A stretch of 64,000 nt of DNA from Neotamlana sedimentorum (GCF_000943565.1 NZ_JTDW01000008.1:1-64000); one strand, 5' to 3'; positions 1 to 9,420 are shown, counted from the first letter of the stretch. Notes: a model not told the origin generated them from the letters alone. A program made the numbers and translations.

Positions 1-43
1 TGCTTGTTTTTTAACTCAGTTCTTTGTTGGCTTTTAGTGCTTA

Positions 44-484
44 TTATTCAACTTTTTTCAAATATCTATTCGGTAATATGTCATTTACCAATACATTATC
101 TTTTAAAATAAATAGTTCCTCAATCATTTCAGTGTTTCCTTTGATTTTAATTGTGATGCTATTTTCAGTTGCATTCCAAGTTCCAATTTTTTCATCGTCT
201 TTAATAGCTCCATTTTTTCCATTATTTTTTATCCACAACCATTTTGCACCACCGTTTTCGTTCAAAGCGTACATTTCGACAGATTCATTTGATGATTTTT
301 TCCCTTTGATTTCAGTTGTATATGCTCCAGCAAATTTTTTCCTATGTTCTATTCCTTTATCAAGTTCAACTATTTTTGTTTCTTGATTTTTAGAATTATT
401 AGTCGGCTTTAATTTTTTAATTATGATTGCAATTAGCATTAAAACAATAATTCCTCCTATAATTTTTATCGTAGTTTTATTCAT
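44..484 (-). CDS. Small membrane-anchored protein of unknown function
   Basis: This is a 146-residue protein. Residues about 6-24 form one hydrophobic segment (IKIIGGIIVLMLIAIIIKK), followed by a Lys/Asn-rich linker and a small soluble domain of about 90 residues with alternating polar and hydrophobic beta-type strands (GTWNATENSITIKI). The layout suggests a single-pass anchor with the domain facing the periplasm. I do not recognise the family; the C-terminal part resembles small lipocalin-like stress domains only in strand pattern. The start is the ATG directly before the hydrophobic segment. The bases upstream contain GTTTACGG (minus strand, 533-540), which also occurs in the spacer before the DUF6090 gene at 13.6 kb. 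Confidence 0.6.
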   Translation of the reverse strand: MNKTTIKIIGGIIVLMLIAIIIKKLKPTNNSKNQETKIVELDKGIEHRKKFAGAYTTEIKGKKSSNESVEMYALNENGGAKWLWIKNNGKNGAIKDDEKIGTWNATENSITIKIKGNTEMIEELFILKDNVLVNDILPNRYLKKVE

Positions 485-604
485 TTTTTTGTCTTAGGAT
501 AATTCTGATTAGATGTAGTTAATAATTCAATTCCGTAAACTTGTTTCGCATTAAAGCCAACTCCCAGATAATAGGAACAGGAATCCTAAATATAAAAAAA
601 ATAA

Positions 605-640
605 CACAAAAAAGGCTAACCTTAATTGGTTAGCCTCTTT
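605..640 (-). terminator. Rho-independent terminator of the universal stress gene
   Basis: Inverted repeat AGGCTAACC (613-621) and GGTTAGCCT (628-636) with a 6-base loop. Read on the minus strand the stem is followed by a T run, placed just after the stop of the universal stress protein gene. Confidence 0.75.
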
Positions 641-666
641 AACAGTTTAATATATTTATTTAGTTA

Positions 667-1497
667 TTAAATTTTAAAAGTCATTACCGGTAAAACCGAG
701 TGGTTTGCTATATCTTCCGAAATACTTCCTTCTAAAAAGTGCGCAATCCCTTTTCTACCATGGGTGGCAACGGCAATTAAATCGGCATTAATTTCGGCTG
801 CCTGATTTAAAATACCAGCTTCAACCGAGTAATTCGACACAAAACTTGTATTAGCCATTCTATCTGTATTACCTTCGGCTTCCATTAAAAAGCCTGATAC
901 TTTTTCGCGCATTTCTTTTGAAGTAAGAAATCGACTAGGTGTATTTACATAAACCAAATTTACTTTTGAATTCATGGCTTTAAACTCTGATAACGCCCTT
1001 TTAAAGACCTCTATAGAATCATTAGAGAAATCGGTAGCAAAAAGTACATTTTTAAAGCCTACAGTTTTAATTTCATCTTTTAATACTAATACTGGTATTT
1101 TAGAATGACGTACCACTTTTTCGGTGTTACTGCCAACAAAAATTTCGGTAATGCCACTAGAACCATGTGAGCCCATTACAATTAAATCGGCACTATGATC
1201 TTCTGCTACATCGCTAATTTCACTAAACACCTTAAAATGTTTTACAATTGGAGTCACTCTTACTCCTTCTAAATAGTCTCTATTTAAAAAAGATTTAAAT
1301 TTTTTCTCAGCTAATTTTAAGTAAAAAACGGCTTCTTCATTTTGTTGAAAACCACCTTTAGTTAAAACGGCCTCCGATAACTCTAACATGTGTAATGCTA
1401 AAACTTCTCCTTGATGCTGTTTTGCTAATATCGCTGCCGCTTCAAGTGCATATTCTGAATAAATTGAAAAATCTATGGGTACAATTATTTTTTTCAT
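667..1497 (-). CDS. Universal stress protein, tandem UspA domains
   Basis: This 276-residue protein has two UspA folds in tandem, about residues 1-141 and 148-276. The first starts KKIIVPIDFS and carries the nucleotide-binding motif G-x2-G-x9-G-S at residues 109-123 (GSHGSSGITEIFVGS). The second has a weaker copy at about 245-258 (THGRKGIAHFLEGS), where the first Gly is Thr. Tandem Usp proteins are cytosolic stress and low-oxygen proteins, often ATP-binding. It lies downstream of hemN on the same strand with 85 bp between them; hemN and usp genes are commonly both induced by oxygen limitation in Bacteroidota, so co-regulation is plausible but no FNR-type box was found. A terminator follows. 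Confidence 0.93.
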   Translation of the reverse strand: MKKIIVPIDFSIYSEYALEAAAILAKQHQGEVLALHMLELSEAVLTKGGFQQNEEAVFYLKLAEKKFKSFLNRDYLEGVRVTPIVKHFKVFSEISDVAEDHSADLIVMGSHGSSGITEIFVGSNTEKVVRHSKIPVLVLKDEIKTVGFKNVLFATDFSNDSIEVFKRALSEFKAMNSKVNLVYVNTPSRFLTSKEMREKVSGFLMEAEGNTDRMANTSFVSNYSVEAGILNQAAEINADLIAVATHGRKGIAHFLEGSISEDIANHSVLPVMTFKI

Positions 1498-1582
1498 GAC
1501 AAATAATTTAGATGGTTTAACTTCCTTTTTTTAATTACTTTAAGTTACAAAATTTAAGGCAAATTTTCAAGTATATTAACGT

Positions 1583-2947
1583 TTAAATTGTCATTGAAAA
1601 CAATTGTTTTTGGGGCTGTTTTTGTTGTAATAACACATCGAAAGCCATACAAACATTACGCACAAAAGGCTTTCCTTGTTTTGTGATTTTGAGAGTATTA
1701 TTTTCAATTATAACCAATCCGTCTTTTAACATTTCTGACAATTTATTTAAGATTTTATCTAGATTTTCAAACTTTAAATTACTAGCATTCCAAGAGGTTT
1801 TATAATGACACATTAAATTTAAAATATGTTGTCTAATTGCTAAATCTTCTTCATTTAAAATATGTCCTCGAAATACAGGAATTATTTGGTGATCTAATAA
1901 ATGATAGTATTCCTCGATGCCTTTTACATTTTGAGAAAAACCATACCAACTATCACTTATCGAAGATACTCCTAAGCCAATCATCATTTTGGTTTTTGAT
2001 GCCGTATACCCCATGAAGTTTCGGTGTAACTTTAGGTTTGCCATTGCATTGTACAACGCATCGCTTGGTAACGCAAAATGATCCATACCAATTTCTGTAT
2101 AACCAGCATCAATTAACAATACTTTACCTATTTCATACTGTAAACGTTTTTCTTCTGCTTTTGGCAAATTATTTTCGTTAAAACCGCGTTGTCCATTACC
2201 TTTAATCCATGGTGTGTGGGCATAACTATAAAAAGCAATTCTATCTGGTTTTAACTGTCGTGTTTTGGCAATAGTTTCTCGAATATGGTCTACTGTTTGA
2301 AAAGGAAGTCCGAAAATAATATCGTGCCCAATACTGGTATATCCAATATTTCTAGCCATTTCGGTAACCCGCTGTACATTTTTAAATGGCTGAATTCTAT
2401 GTATTGCTTTTTGCACAGCATGGTTATAGTCTTGAACGCCAAAACTAACACGCCTAAAACCTAAATTAAATAAAGTTAATAAATGGGCTTCTGTTGTATT
2501 ATTAGGATGCCCTTCAAAGCTAAATTCATAATTATTGGCTAAAATAGCTTTACGAGTTATACCGTTTATTAATCGGTTTAAGTTTAATGGGGCAAAAAAG
2601 GTTGGCGTACCACCGCCTAGGTGTAATTCTTTTATAATAGGTTTCTCATCGAAAAGCTCACAATACAAATCCCATTCTTTTAAAACAGCGGTTATGTATG
2701 GCGACTCTACTTCGTGCCGTTTGGTTATGCGCTTATTACAACCGCAAAAAGTACATAAACTTTCGCAAAATGGTAAGTGGATATATAAACTTATACCTTC
2801 GGAAGTGTTACTCTCTTTAAACGATTGCTGTAACGATTGTTTCCACAGTTTTAAACTGAAGGAATTATTATCCCAAAAAGGCACCGTGGGATAACTGGTA
2901 TATCTTGGTCCTGGTACATTATACTTTTTTATTAAATTTTGGCTCAT
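1583..2947 (-). CDS. hemN: Oxygen-independent coproporphyrinogen III oxidase HemN
   Basis: This is a radical-SAM enzyme that oxidatively decarboxylates coproporphyrinogen III to protoporphyrinogen IX without oxygen in haem synthesis. The 454-residue length matches HemN. The Fe-S motif C-x3-C-x2-C-x-C is at residues 61-70 (CESLCTFCGC), the N-terminal YTSYP motif is typical of HemN, and GGGTP at 111-115 belongs to the SAM site. The C-terminal HemN domain (about 360-454) is present, which separates it from the shorter HemW. The cytosolic enzyme is used under low oxygen. It follows the glycosyltransferase gene but is separated from it by a terminator hairpin, so it probably has its own promoter. 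Confidence 0.95.
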   Translation of the reverse strand: MSQNLIKKYNVPGPRYTSYPTVPFWDNNSFSLKLWKQSLQQSFKESNTSEGISLYIHLPFCESLCTFCGCNKRITKRHEVESPYITAVLKEWDLYCELFDEKPIIKELHLGGGTPTFFAPLNLNRLINGITRKAILANNYEFSFEGHPNNTTEAHLLTLFNLGFRRVSFGVQDYNHAVQKAIHRIQPFKNVQRVTEMARNIGYTSIGHDIIFGLPFQTVDHIRETIAKTRQLKPDRIAFYSYAHTPWIKGNGQRGFNENNLPKAEEKRLQYEIGKVLLIDAGYTEIGMDHFALPSDALYNAMANLKLHRNFMGYTASKTKMMIGLGVSSISDSWYGFSQNVKGIEEYYHLLDHQIIPVFRGHILNEEDLAIRQHILNLMCHYKTSWNASNLKFENLDKILNKLSEMLKDGLVIIENNTLKITKQGKPFVRNVCMAFDVLLQQKQPQKQLFSMTI

Positions 2948-2985
2948 ACTAATTAATTTGAGTCAAAACTAATCTCATAAAAACT

Positions 2986-3014
2986 AAAAAACCATGACAA
3001 AAGTCATGGTTTTA
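2986..3014 (-). terminator. Terminator after the GT4 glycosyltransferase gene
   Basis: Inverted repeat ACCATGAC (2991-2998) and GTCATGGT (3003-3010) with a 4-base loop. On the minus strand it is followed by a T run. It lies between the glycosyltransferase stop and the hemN start. Confidence 0.7.
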
Positions 3015-3033
3015 TGTTTAAACTAAAACAGTA

Positions 3034-4311
3034 TTAAAAAAGATTAGACTCCATAGTACGTTGATTAATAGAATTATTAAATACTTCTATCATTCGCTTA
3101 GCGATACCAGTCCATCCAAAATTACGACGTGCAAAACGAGCGCCTTCAACCGAAAGTTCGTTTCTTAATTTAGGATATAATAGCGGCATAGCCATCATTG
3201 CACCAAACTCGGTTGGTCTATGCGGATCGGCAAATAAGGCTTGATTTCCAAAATCAATTAAATCGTACAAACCACCATGTACAGTGACCACACTTGGAGT
3301 ACCACAAGCCATAGCCTCGATAGCTACCATACCAAAAGGTTCATAACGCGATGGCATTGCAAATATATTTGCTGCTCGGTAAACGTTGGCTAAATCTTCG
3401 TCTGCTACATAACTTTTCCACGTAATTTTATCTAAAACGCCTAATTCTCCTGCTATTTTTTTTAATCCTTCAACACCTTTATCATCTTGTTTAGAGCTAT
3501 CGCCACCAATGGCTGCAACCAAGCGTGCTTCCGGACAAAGCTCGAAAACTGTTGGTAAAGATTTAATTAGTAAATCGTAACCTTTATTATGAGCCATTCT
3601 ACCTAACGCTAAAATATCGGTAGGGTGTATATCGTATTTAGCTCTAATTTTATCGTTTTCTTTAGTTGGTACAGGAAAGAAACGATTTTCGTCTATTCCT
3701 GGAGGAATCATTCCGCAATTACGTGGTAAAACATCATATTGCTGTGTTAACAAATCTACCTGAGGTAATGTAGTTGCAATAACATAATTACACATTTGAT
3801 ACACAAAATACTCCTTACGAATACGTTCTTTAAAACGGTATTTTTCTTCCATTTCTTTTTCGTCCATATCGCTACCCATGGTATGCTGTTTCCACCAACC
3901 TAGAGAGTGCGGAGTATGCACGTGCGATATACCAAGTTCTTCTGCTATTTTTTGTCCTGCCCAACCAGCATCCCAGTAGTGCGAGTACACAACATCGTAA
4001 CGTTTACGTTCTTTTTTTATAGCTGCAAGACAATTGGTTACAAACTTTTTTAGGTGGTCGTGCATATCTTCTTTGCGAATAAACTTTTTACCACCAAAAG
4101 GTATACGCCATACACTATAATTTTCGTCTACGTGATCGTATTCTGGTTGGTCTTCAAATTGACGCGTAACTAAATCTACTTTTTTGCCTAAACGGCTAAA
4201 TCGTTCGGCGAGTTCTAAAACGTAAACTACTTGTCCTCCTGTATCTGGTTTTCCTAATTCGGCATTTGCTCCTACATATCCGTGCAAGGATATCATTAAT
4301 ATTGATTTCAT
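3034..4311 (-). CDS. GT4 glycosyltransferase, sucrose(-phosphate) synthase-like
   Basis: This is a 425-residue GT-B glycosyltransferase. The N-terminal acceptor domain has GKPDTGGQVVYV at residues 20-31, a hallmark of sucrose synthase and sucrose-phosphate synthase. The C-terminal nucleotide-sugar domain has PPGID at 203-207, GRMAHNKG at 237-244 (Arg and Lys for the donor phosphates) and E-x7-E at 324-332 (EPFGMVAIE). It is cytosolic and probably moves glucose from a nucleotide sugar to a phosphorylated sugar or similar acceptor. It lies 4 bp downstream of a gene coding a HAD phosphatase fused to a glycosidase, which fits a synthase/phosphatase pathway. The exact product (sucrose, mannosyl- or glucosyl-glycerate type solute) cannot be read from sequence. 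Confidence 0.88.
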   Translation of the reverse strand: MKSILMISLHGYVGANAELGKPDTGGQVVYVLELAERFSRLGKKVDLVTRQFEDQPEYDHVDENYSVWRIPFGGKKFIRKEDMHDHLKKFVTNCLAAIKKERKRYDVVYSHYWDAGWAGQKIAEELGISHVHTPHSLGWWKQHTMGSDMDEKEMEEKYRFKERIRKEYFVYQMCNYVIATTLPQVDLLTQQYDVLPRNCGMIPPGIDENRFFPVPTKENDKIRAKYDIHPTDILALGRMAHNKGYDLLIKSLPTVFELCPEARLVAAIGGDSSKQDDKGVEGLKKIAGELGVLDKITWKSYVADEDLANVYRAANIFAMPSRYEPFGMVAIEAMACGTPSVVTVHGGLYDLIDFGNQALFADPHRPTEFGAMMAMPLLYPKLRNELSVEGARFARRNFGWTGIAKRMIEVFNNSINQRTMESNLF

Positions 4312-4315
4312 AGTT

Positions 4316-6412
4316 TTAAATTTTAGTTAATCTATTTATAATTTTTAAGTCGTGACAAGCAGAAATATATTGTGCTGCCGACCATGCTTGATAGGCTTTA
4401 CCCATAGCTTTTCCTGTGATACCATGCGCCCATTCTGTAAACTCCCATTCTTCGGTTAAACCTTCTTTATTTATTAAAGCTAGTTTATGAAGCTCGGAAA
4501 TTGCCACATCTTTTAAACCTAATTTATTGATAAACTTCACCCAAAAACCACCTACAAATGGCCAAATACCGCCATTATGGTAATGGTTAGGTAAATTTAA
4601 AAGATTTACCGTGTAATAAGGTCTCCAGTCTGGATCACCTGGTGTTACTACGGGATACACATTTGATACTGGAAACGGATCGTTAACCCCTACGCCTAGC
4701 ATAAACTTAAAGGTTTCGTGTGCTTTTTCAGAATCTATAGTTCCATGTAAAAAGGCTAATACGTTTCCAAAAACATCGCAACGCCAACTAAAATCGAAGG
4801 GGGTTGTTTGTGCTATTAAATATGAGGTATCTCCTAGTGTGAATTGACGTTCGGCAAAAGACACCGATTGAAATAATTTTTGTTGTGTTGATGGCCAAAA
4901 GTTTTGTAAAATTTCTTTTTTTATAACTTGAGACCAACGAATGTATTCTCCAGCTTCTTCATATTCGCCTAACATTTCTAGCATACGCCCAAAACATACA
5001 TTTGCTCTGTACCATAAAATTTCGTCGTAAAGTATATTATAACTTCCACCAAATAAATCGGTCCAGTCACCAGCTTCAGGAATTTCTAATAGCGCATCGT
5101 TATTACTATCGTGAGCCCCCAACCAACGCATAGTTTCTTTTATATCTTTTATATATTTTCTTAAGAATTTAATGTCTTTTGTAACATTTACATACTCGTA
5201 AAAAGCTATAACTACCCAAATACCACTATCTATGGAACATATTCCTCCTACTCCAGAATAATCTGGAACATTATCTTTAATACGAACGTTGGAAGGAATT
5301 TGACCGTTTCTTGAAATGTGTTCGAATAAAGTTTCAAGCGTCTTTTTTTGACATGCATGAATTTCTTCATCGTGAATTAATGGCAAAGAGCCAATTACAG
5401 TTATGGCGCCATCACGTGCCCAAACGCTATAATAATTTTCGTCGGTACCTTTGGATACATTGTCTTTTATCGAACAAGCAGAAAAACCTAAAGGTGTGAT
5501 GTTCTTTTTTAAAGCGATGACTGCTTTTTCGTATCCTTCGCGAATTAATGCTAATTTTTCGTCTTCATCTTCTTCGGCAATATTACTTAATTCTTGCTGA
5601 ATGATATAATCTTCGGTATGATCGATACTTTCTGTTACCTTAGCCTCTTTTGGTAGAACATTGTAATAAATTAAACCTTCTATAATACCATCACCATGCA
5701 TATTTTCAGCATGATAAATTTGTTTATGCTTGGTATATTTATAAAGTTCTTCGTGTGCATTCGCTACAACAATTCCTTTTACATCATCCAAATCGAACAT
5801 TGCAGAATCGTTTCCGCTATCGCCTGCTACTAAAACATTTTCAGGATTAATATCTAATTTATTAAGCAACCATTGTAGGGCATTGCCTTTATTTGCCCAT
5901 TTTGGAAGCACATCTAAAAACTGATTTCCGGAATACACAATATTCACAAACATATTAGCTTTTGCAAAGTCTTTTTCTATACTTTCAATAAGTTCTTCGG
6001 TAGCATCATGAAAAAAGTAGCTTCGTTTATAAGCATGCTGATATTTTGAAGGCTGCTCGCTTATTGGGTGGTTTATGTTTGTTACAATACTTTCAACGGC
6101 TTCCAAATCCCAACCTTCATCTAAAATATCATTAAATTCTTTTACAATACATTTATTATTATAATCGTATATAATAGTTCCTACTCCAGCAATTATGTAA
6201 TCGGGTTCAGGTAAGGTACGTTTTTCAATTAAACCTAAAACATCGTCTACCAAACGCCCTGTGTTATAGGTTAAAATGACATCTTTGGGTTTGTGTTTTT
6301 TCCAAACTTTTCTAAAATTACTTTTGTGTGTATGAAAATCGATTAATGTATTATCAATATCGAATGAAAGTAGATTAATGACCGCTTGTGTGCCATCTTC
6401 AGTTTTGTTCAT
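4316..6412 (-). CDS. HAD-IIB phosphatase fused to six-hairpin glycosidase (GH100/amylo-glucosidase-like)
   Basis: This 698-residue protein has two catalytic parts. Residues about 12-255 form a HAD phosphatase of the sucrose-phosphatase type: nucleophile motif DID at 18-20, TGR at 51-53, Lys in PKWANKGNA near 175, and GDSGND at 197-202. Residues about 285-698 form an (alpha/alpha)6 glycosidase: WARDGA at 331-336, GDWTD at 448-452 and HYHNGGIWP at 610-618, motifs shared with neutral invertases (GH100) and amylo-1,6-glucosidases. All HAD motifs are intact, so both parts may be active. It is first in a two-gene unit with the sucrose-synthase-like glycosyltransferase. No signal peptide, so cytosolic. 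The balance of synthesis and hydrolysis in one chain is unusual. Confidence 0.88.
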   Translation of the reverse strand: MNKTEDGTQAVINLLSFDIDNTLIDFHTHKSNFRKVWKKHKPKDVILTYNTGRLVDDVLGLIEKRTLPEPDYIIAGVGTIIYDYNNKCIVKEFNDILDEGWDLEAVESIVTNINHPISEQPSKYQHAYKRSYFFHDATEELIESIEKDFAKANMFVNIVYSGNQFLDVLPKWANKGNALQWLLNKLDINPENVLVAGDSGNDSAMFDLDDVKGIVVANAHEELYKYTKHKQIYHAENMHGDGIIEGLIYYNVLPKEAKVTESIDHTEDYIIQQELSNIAEEDEDEKLALIREGYEKAVIALKKNITPLGFSACSIKDNVSKGTDENYYSVWARDGAITVIGSLPLIHDEEIHACQKKTLETLFEHISRNGQIPSNVRIKDNVPDYSGVGGICSIDSGIWVVIAFYEYVNVTKDIKFLRKYIKDIKETMRWLGAHDSNNDALLEIPEAGDWTDLFGGSYNILYDEILWYRANVCFGRMLEMLGEYEEAGEYIRWSQVIKKEILQNFWPSTQQKLFQSVSFAERQFTLGDTSYLIAQTTPFDFSWRCDVFGNVLAFLHGTIDSEKAHETFKFMLGVGVNDPFPVSNVYPVVTPGDPDWRPYYTVNLLNLPNHYHNGGIWPFVGGFWVKFINKLGLKDVAISELHKLALINKEGLTEEWEFTEWAHGITGKAMGKAYQAWSAAQYISACHDLKIINRLTKI

Positions 6413-6608
6413 GTTTTTTTGCTTTTTTTACAAATTTTGGTAAGATTTTTCCATAATTTAAGCCAAAATGGAGTAAAAAACAAAAAAAAAACGAACTATT
6501 ATTTCTGCAATTTTGATGTAATAAATTGAAAGCGATTAACTACGAAATTTAGAATTAAAATCTACTTTTATTAAATTTTCAATAATCAATAAAATTTATT
6601 TTTAAGCC

Positions 6609-8075
6609 TTACAAACCTTTTATAAAATTACCATAAGGATCTTTAAATTGAATGCCTTCTGTGAAGCGCTGTTTACTTAAAAGTTTAAATTCAACAAGCG
6701 CCCAAAGCACAAATTCTTTTACAAAAAAGCTATCTTCTTGAGAAATATTAGGTTGATATTGTGCTAGTAGGTCGTTTAACGGTGAAATATTACTTAATAA
6801 GCTTTTATATTCTTTATCGCGCAAATCGTCTAACAACTCAAAACCTTCCTTTAAATTAAAAAACCACGATACAATAGCATCGTATGGTGTTTCTTCGTTT
6901 GCCTTTTGAAGCTTTTCAATTTTAGGAAAATACTCAATAAACAAACTTTTTACAGCCTCGCCTATTAAATTGTAAGCAACAACAGCAGCGCCTTCTTGTT
7001 CGCCTTCGTAAACTAATTCTACTTTTCCGGTAATGGCGGGAATTATACCTACAAAATCAGACAATCGAAGCGTTGTGTTTTCTTCTCCATTTACTAAAGC
7101 TCTACGTTCTGCTGTGCTTAATAAATTCTCTAAAGCCGTAATACTTAAACGTGCACTTACACCACTTTTAGCATCGATATATTCGCTTTCGCGTGCCTCG
7201 AATACTATTTGTTCCAATAAATCTCGTGCTAAATCGGGAATTACCACGGTAGATTTTTGCGACTCGACCACCTTCGCTTCTTGCTCAGTAATTTTTCTTG
7301 CGGTTTCAATATCGATAGGGTAATGCGTTAAAATTTGCGAACCAATACGATCTTTTAACGGCGTTACAATACTACCTCTATTGGTATAATCTTCTGGGTT
7401 TGCTGTAAAAACAAATTGCATATCTAAAGGTAATCGTAATTTAAAACCTCGTATTTGTATATCGCCTTCTTGTAAAATATTAAATAAAGCCACTTGAATT
7501 CTGGCTTGCAAATCGGGCAACTCATTAATTACAAAAATACAACGGTTCGCTCGCGGAATCATTCCGTAATGAATAACTCTATCGTCGGCATAACTCAGTT
7601 TTAAATTTGCAGCTTTTATAGGGTCGACATCACCAATAATATCGGCAACAGTTACATCGGGAGTTGCCAATTTTTCGGCAAACCTTTCGCTTCTATGCAA
7701 CCAAGTAATAGGTGTATTATCGCCCTTTTCTTTAATAAGTTCTGTTGCAAATCTAGATAACGGCTTTAAAGGATCGTCGTTAATTTCGGAACCAGCTACC
7801 ACCGGAATATATTCATCTAACAAATTAAGCATTAAACGTGCAAGACGCGTTTTTGCTTGTCCGCGTAAACCCAGTAAATTTATATTATGACGCGATAAAA
7901 TGGCACGTTCTAATTCTGGAATTACCGTGTTTTCGTAACCATGAACACCAGTAAAAGTGGTTTCTTTATTTTTTATTTTTTGAATTAAATTTTCGCGAAG
8001 TTCATCTTTTATTGATTTCGATTGATATCCTGAAGCTTTTAATTCGGCTAATGTTGTTATTTCGTTAACTTTCAT
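6609..8075 (-). CDS. AAA+ ATPase, magnesium-chelatase subunit I/MoxR-like
   Basis: This is a 488-residue cytosolic ATPase. Walker A is GLRGQAKT at 69-76, the Walker B region is IFVINE at 180-185 (Asn in the place of the usual first acidic residue, Glu kept), sensor 1 is FTANPEDY at 223-230 and the arginine-finger region is LKDRIG at 240-245. This is the ChlI/MoxR pattern. The gene follows a VWA-domain gene on the same strand, 82 bp apart; AAA+/VWA pairs act as chaperones that insert metals or remodel protein complexes. No large ChlH- or CobN-type subunit is nearby, so chlorophyll or cobalamin work is unlikely. The substrate is unknown. Confidence 0.87.
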   Translation of the reverse strand: MKVNEITTLAELKASGYQSKSIKDELRENLIQKIKNKETTFTGVHGYENTVIPELERAILSRHNINLLGLRGQAKTRLARLMLNLLDEYIPVVAGSEINDDPLKPLSRFATELIKEKGDNTPITWLHRSERFAEKLATPDVTVADIIGDVDPIKAANLKLSYADDRVIHYGMIPRANRCIFVINELPDLQARIQVALFNILQEGDIQIRGFKLRLPLDMQFVFTANPEDYTNRGSIVTPLKDRIGSQILTHYPIDIETARKITEQEAKVVESQKSTVVIPDLARDLLEQIVFEARESEYIDAKSGVSARLSITALENLLSTAERRALVNGEENTTLRLSDFVGIIPAITGKVELVYEGEQEGAAVVAYNLIGEAVKSLFIEYFPKIEKLQKANEETPYDAIVSWFFNLKEGFELLDDLRDKEYKSLLSNISPLNDLLAQYQPNISQEDSFFVKEFVLWALVEFKLLSKQRFTEGIQFKDPYGNFIKGL

Positions 8076-8098
8076 TATACATTTTTAGTTTTAAGAAA

Positions 8099-8122
8099 CA
8101 TCTCGACTGCGCTCGATGTCAC
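8099..8122. repeat. Short palindromic intergenic repeat with CGACTGCGCTC core
   Basis: An imperfect palindrome (ACATC, TCGA, TCGA, TGT) around the core CGACTGCGCTC, ending GTCAC. A related unit with the same core and a GTGAC end lies at 62827-62851. It sits between the VWA and AAA+ genes. Such short repeats are common between genes in flavobacterial genomes. Confidence 0.55.
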
Positions 8123-8157
8123 TATAAATTTTCTTTTTTCAATGTTTAGAGTGCTAA

Positions 8158-9285
8158 TTAGCCTCTAATTCTTTTTTTTCTGTTTGTTTCATAGTCTTCA
8201 AAAATCATTTCACCTAAACCTTTTAGACCTGTGTAAAACGCTTTTCCTTGGTTGGCATAAGTAAATTCTCGAACAAATTGCATTAAGTAACTATCTTTTG
8301 CAATCATAAAGGTTGTAATGGGAATGTGTAATTTTCGGGCTTGTTGCGCCATCATATAACATTTATTAGTAATGTTTGGATTTAACCCCATACTATCTTT
8401 AAAATACTCACCGTTTTTCAATTTTAAACAACTTGGCTTCCCATCGGTTATCATAAAAATTTGTTTGTTTGTATTTCGTTTTCGACGTAACAAATCCATC
8501 GCCAATTCTAAACCTGCAACCGTATTTGTATGATATGGACCGACATTTAAATACGGTAAATCTTTAATTTCTATTTGCCAAGCATCATTACCAAATACTA
8601 AAATATCGAGTGTATCTTTTGGATAACGCGTGGTAATTAATTCAGCAAGAGCCATAGCAACTTTTTTGGCAGGTGTAATTCTATCTTCGCCATATAAAAT
8701 CATGCTGTGGCTAATATCAATCATTAAAACAGTACTCATTTGCGATTTATGTCGGGTATCTTCAACCACTAAATCGTCTTCCGATAAGGTAAAGTCACCA
8801 ATACCATGATTAATTTGCGCATTTTTTAAACTTTCGGTCATGGAAACACGATCTAAACCATCTCCAAATTGATAATCTCTAAAATCGCCAGTATGTTCGT
8901 CTCCAATACCCGGACTTTTACTTTTGTGATTGCCTTGTCCGCTTCGTTTTATTTTACCAAAAATTTGATCGAGCGCTTGCTGCCTAATCGCGCGTTCGGT
9001 TTTTGCTGTTATAGCTAACCCATTTTTGCCATCGGGTTTAATTTCTTCTCTTAAATAACCTTTCTGTTTAAGGTCTTCGATAAAATCATCAATCGTATAT
9101 TCGGCAGTGGTAAGCTTGTATTCTCTATCGAGTTCGCGCAACCAATCTATAGCTTCATCAAAATCGCCAGAAGTATGCGTAATTAGCTCTTTAAAAATCT
9201 CGAAAAGTTTTTCAAAGGGCGATTGATTAGGAGCTTCATACTTTTTAAATACAAATCCTTTTCTTTTCATATTTCGTTTTTTCAT
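8158..9285 (-). CDS. VWA-domain protein, partner of the AAA+ ATPase
   Basis: This 375-residue protein has a basic N-terminus, a helical region of about 110 residues, and a von Willebrand A domain from about residue 183. The MIDAS metal site is complete: DISHS at 190-194, Thr in HTNT at 252-255 and Asp in ITDGKPS at 281. In ChlD/CobT-like and BatA-like systems the VWA subunit binds the target and the AAA+ partner supplies energy. The gene lies upstream of the MoxR/ChlI-like gene on the same strand and is most likely co-transcribed. A transcript may start in the AT-rich gap shared with the divergent sodC gene. The target protein is unknown. Confidence 0.85.
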   Translation of the reverse strand: MKKRNMKRKGFVFKKYEAPNQSPFEKLFEIFKELITHTSGDFDEAIDWLRELDREYKLTTAEYTIDDFIEDLKQKGYLREEIKPDGKNGLAITAKTERAIRQQALDQIFGKIKRSGQGNHKSKSPGIGDEHTGDFRDYQFGDGLDRVSMTESLKNAQINHGIGDFTLSEDDLVVEDTRHKSQMSTVLMIDISHSMILYGEDRITPAKKVAMALAELITTRYPKDTLDILVFGNDAWQIEIKDLPYLNVGPYHTNTVAGLELAMDLLRRKRNTNKQIFMITDGKPSCLKLKNGEYFKDSMGLNPNITNKCYMMAQQARKLHIPITTFMIAKDSYLMQFVREFTYANQGKAFYTGLKGLGEMIFEDYETNRKKRIRG

Positions 9286-9358
9286 AGCTGTCTAAAATTA
9301 CGAATTTGCAGGATATAACGCTTGTTTTAAAATATTAAAATTTTGTTATAGCGTAGTT

Positions 9359-9366
9359 TAAATTTG
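9359..9366 (+). promoter_or_regulatory. Probable -7 box of the sodC promoter
   Basis: TAAATTTG matches the Bacteroidota -7 consensus TAnnTTTG. It sits 55 bp before the chosen sodC ATG. The -33 region is weak (TTA about 21 bp upstream). A longer upstream start at 9364 would lie inside this box. Confidence 0.45.
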
Positions 9367-9420
9367 TTATTACATCAATATTCATTTAAATTAAGTGGAA
9401 CAACAAAACAACACTTTACT

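Noticed and set aside
9364-9420. A TTG start that would add 19 residues to SodC
   Set aside because: It lies in the probable -7 box TAAATTTG and spoils the lipoprotein signal that the ATG at 9421 gives.
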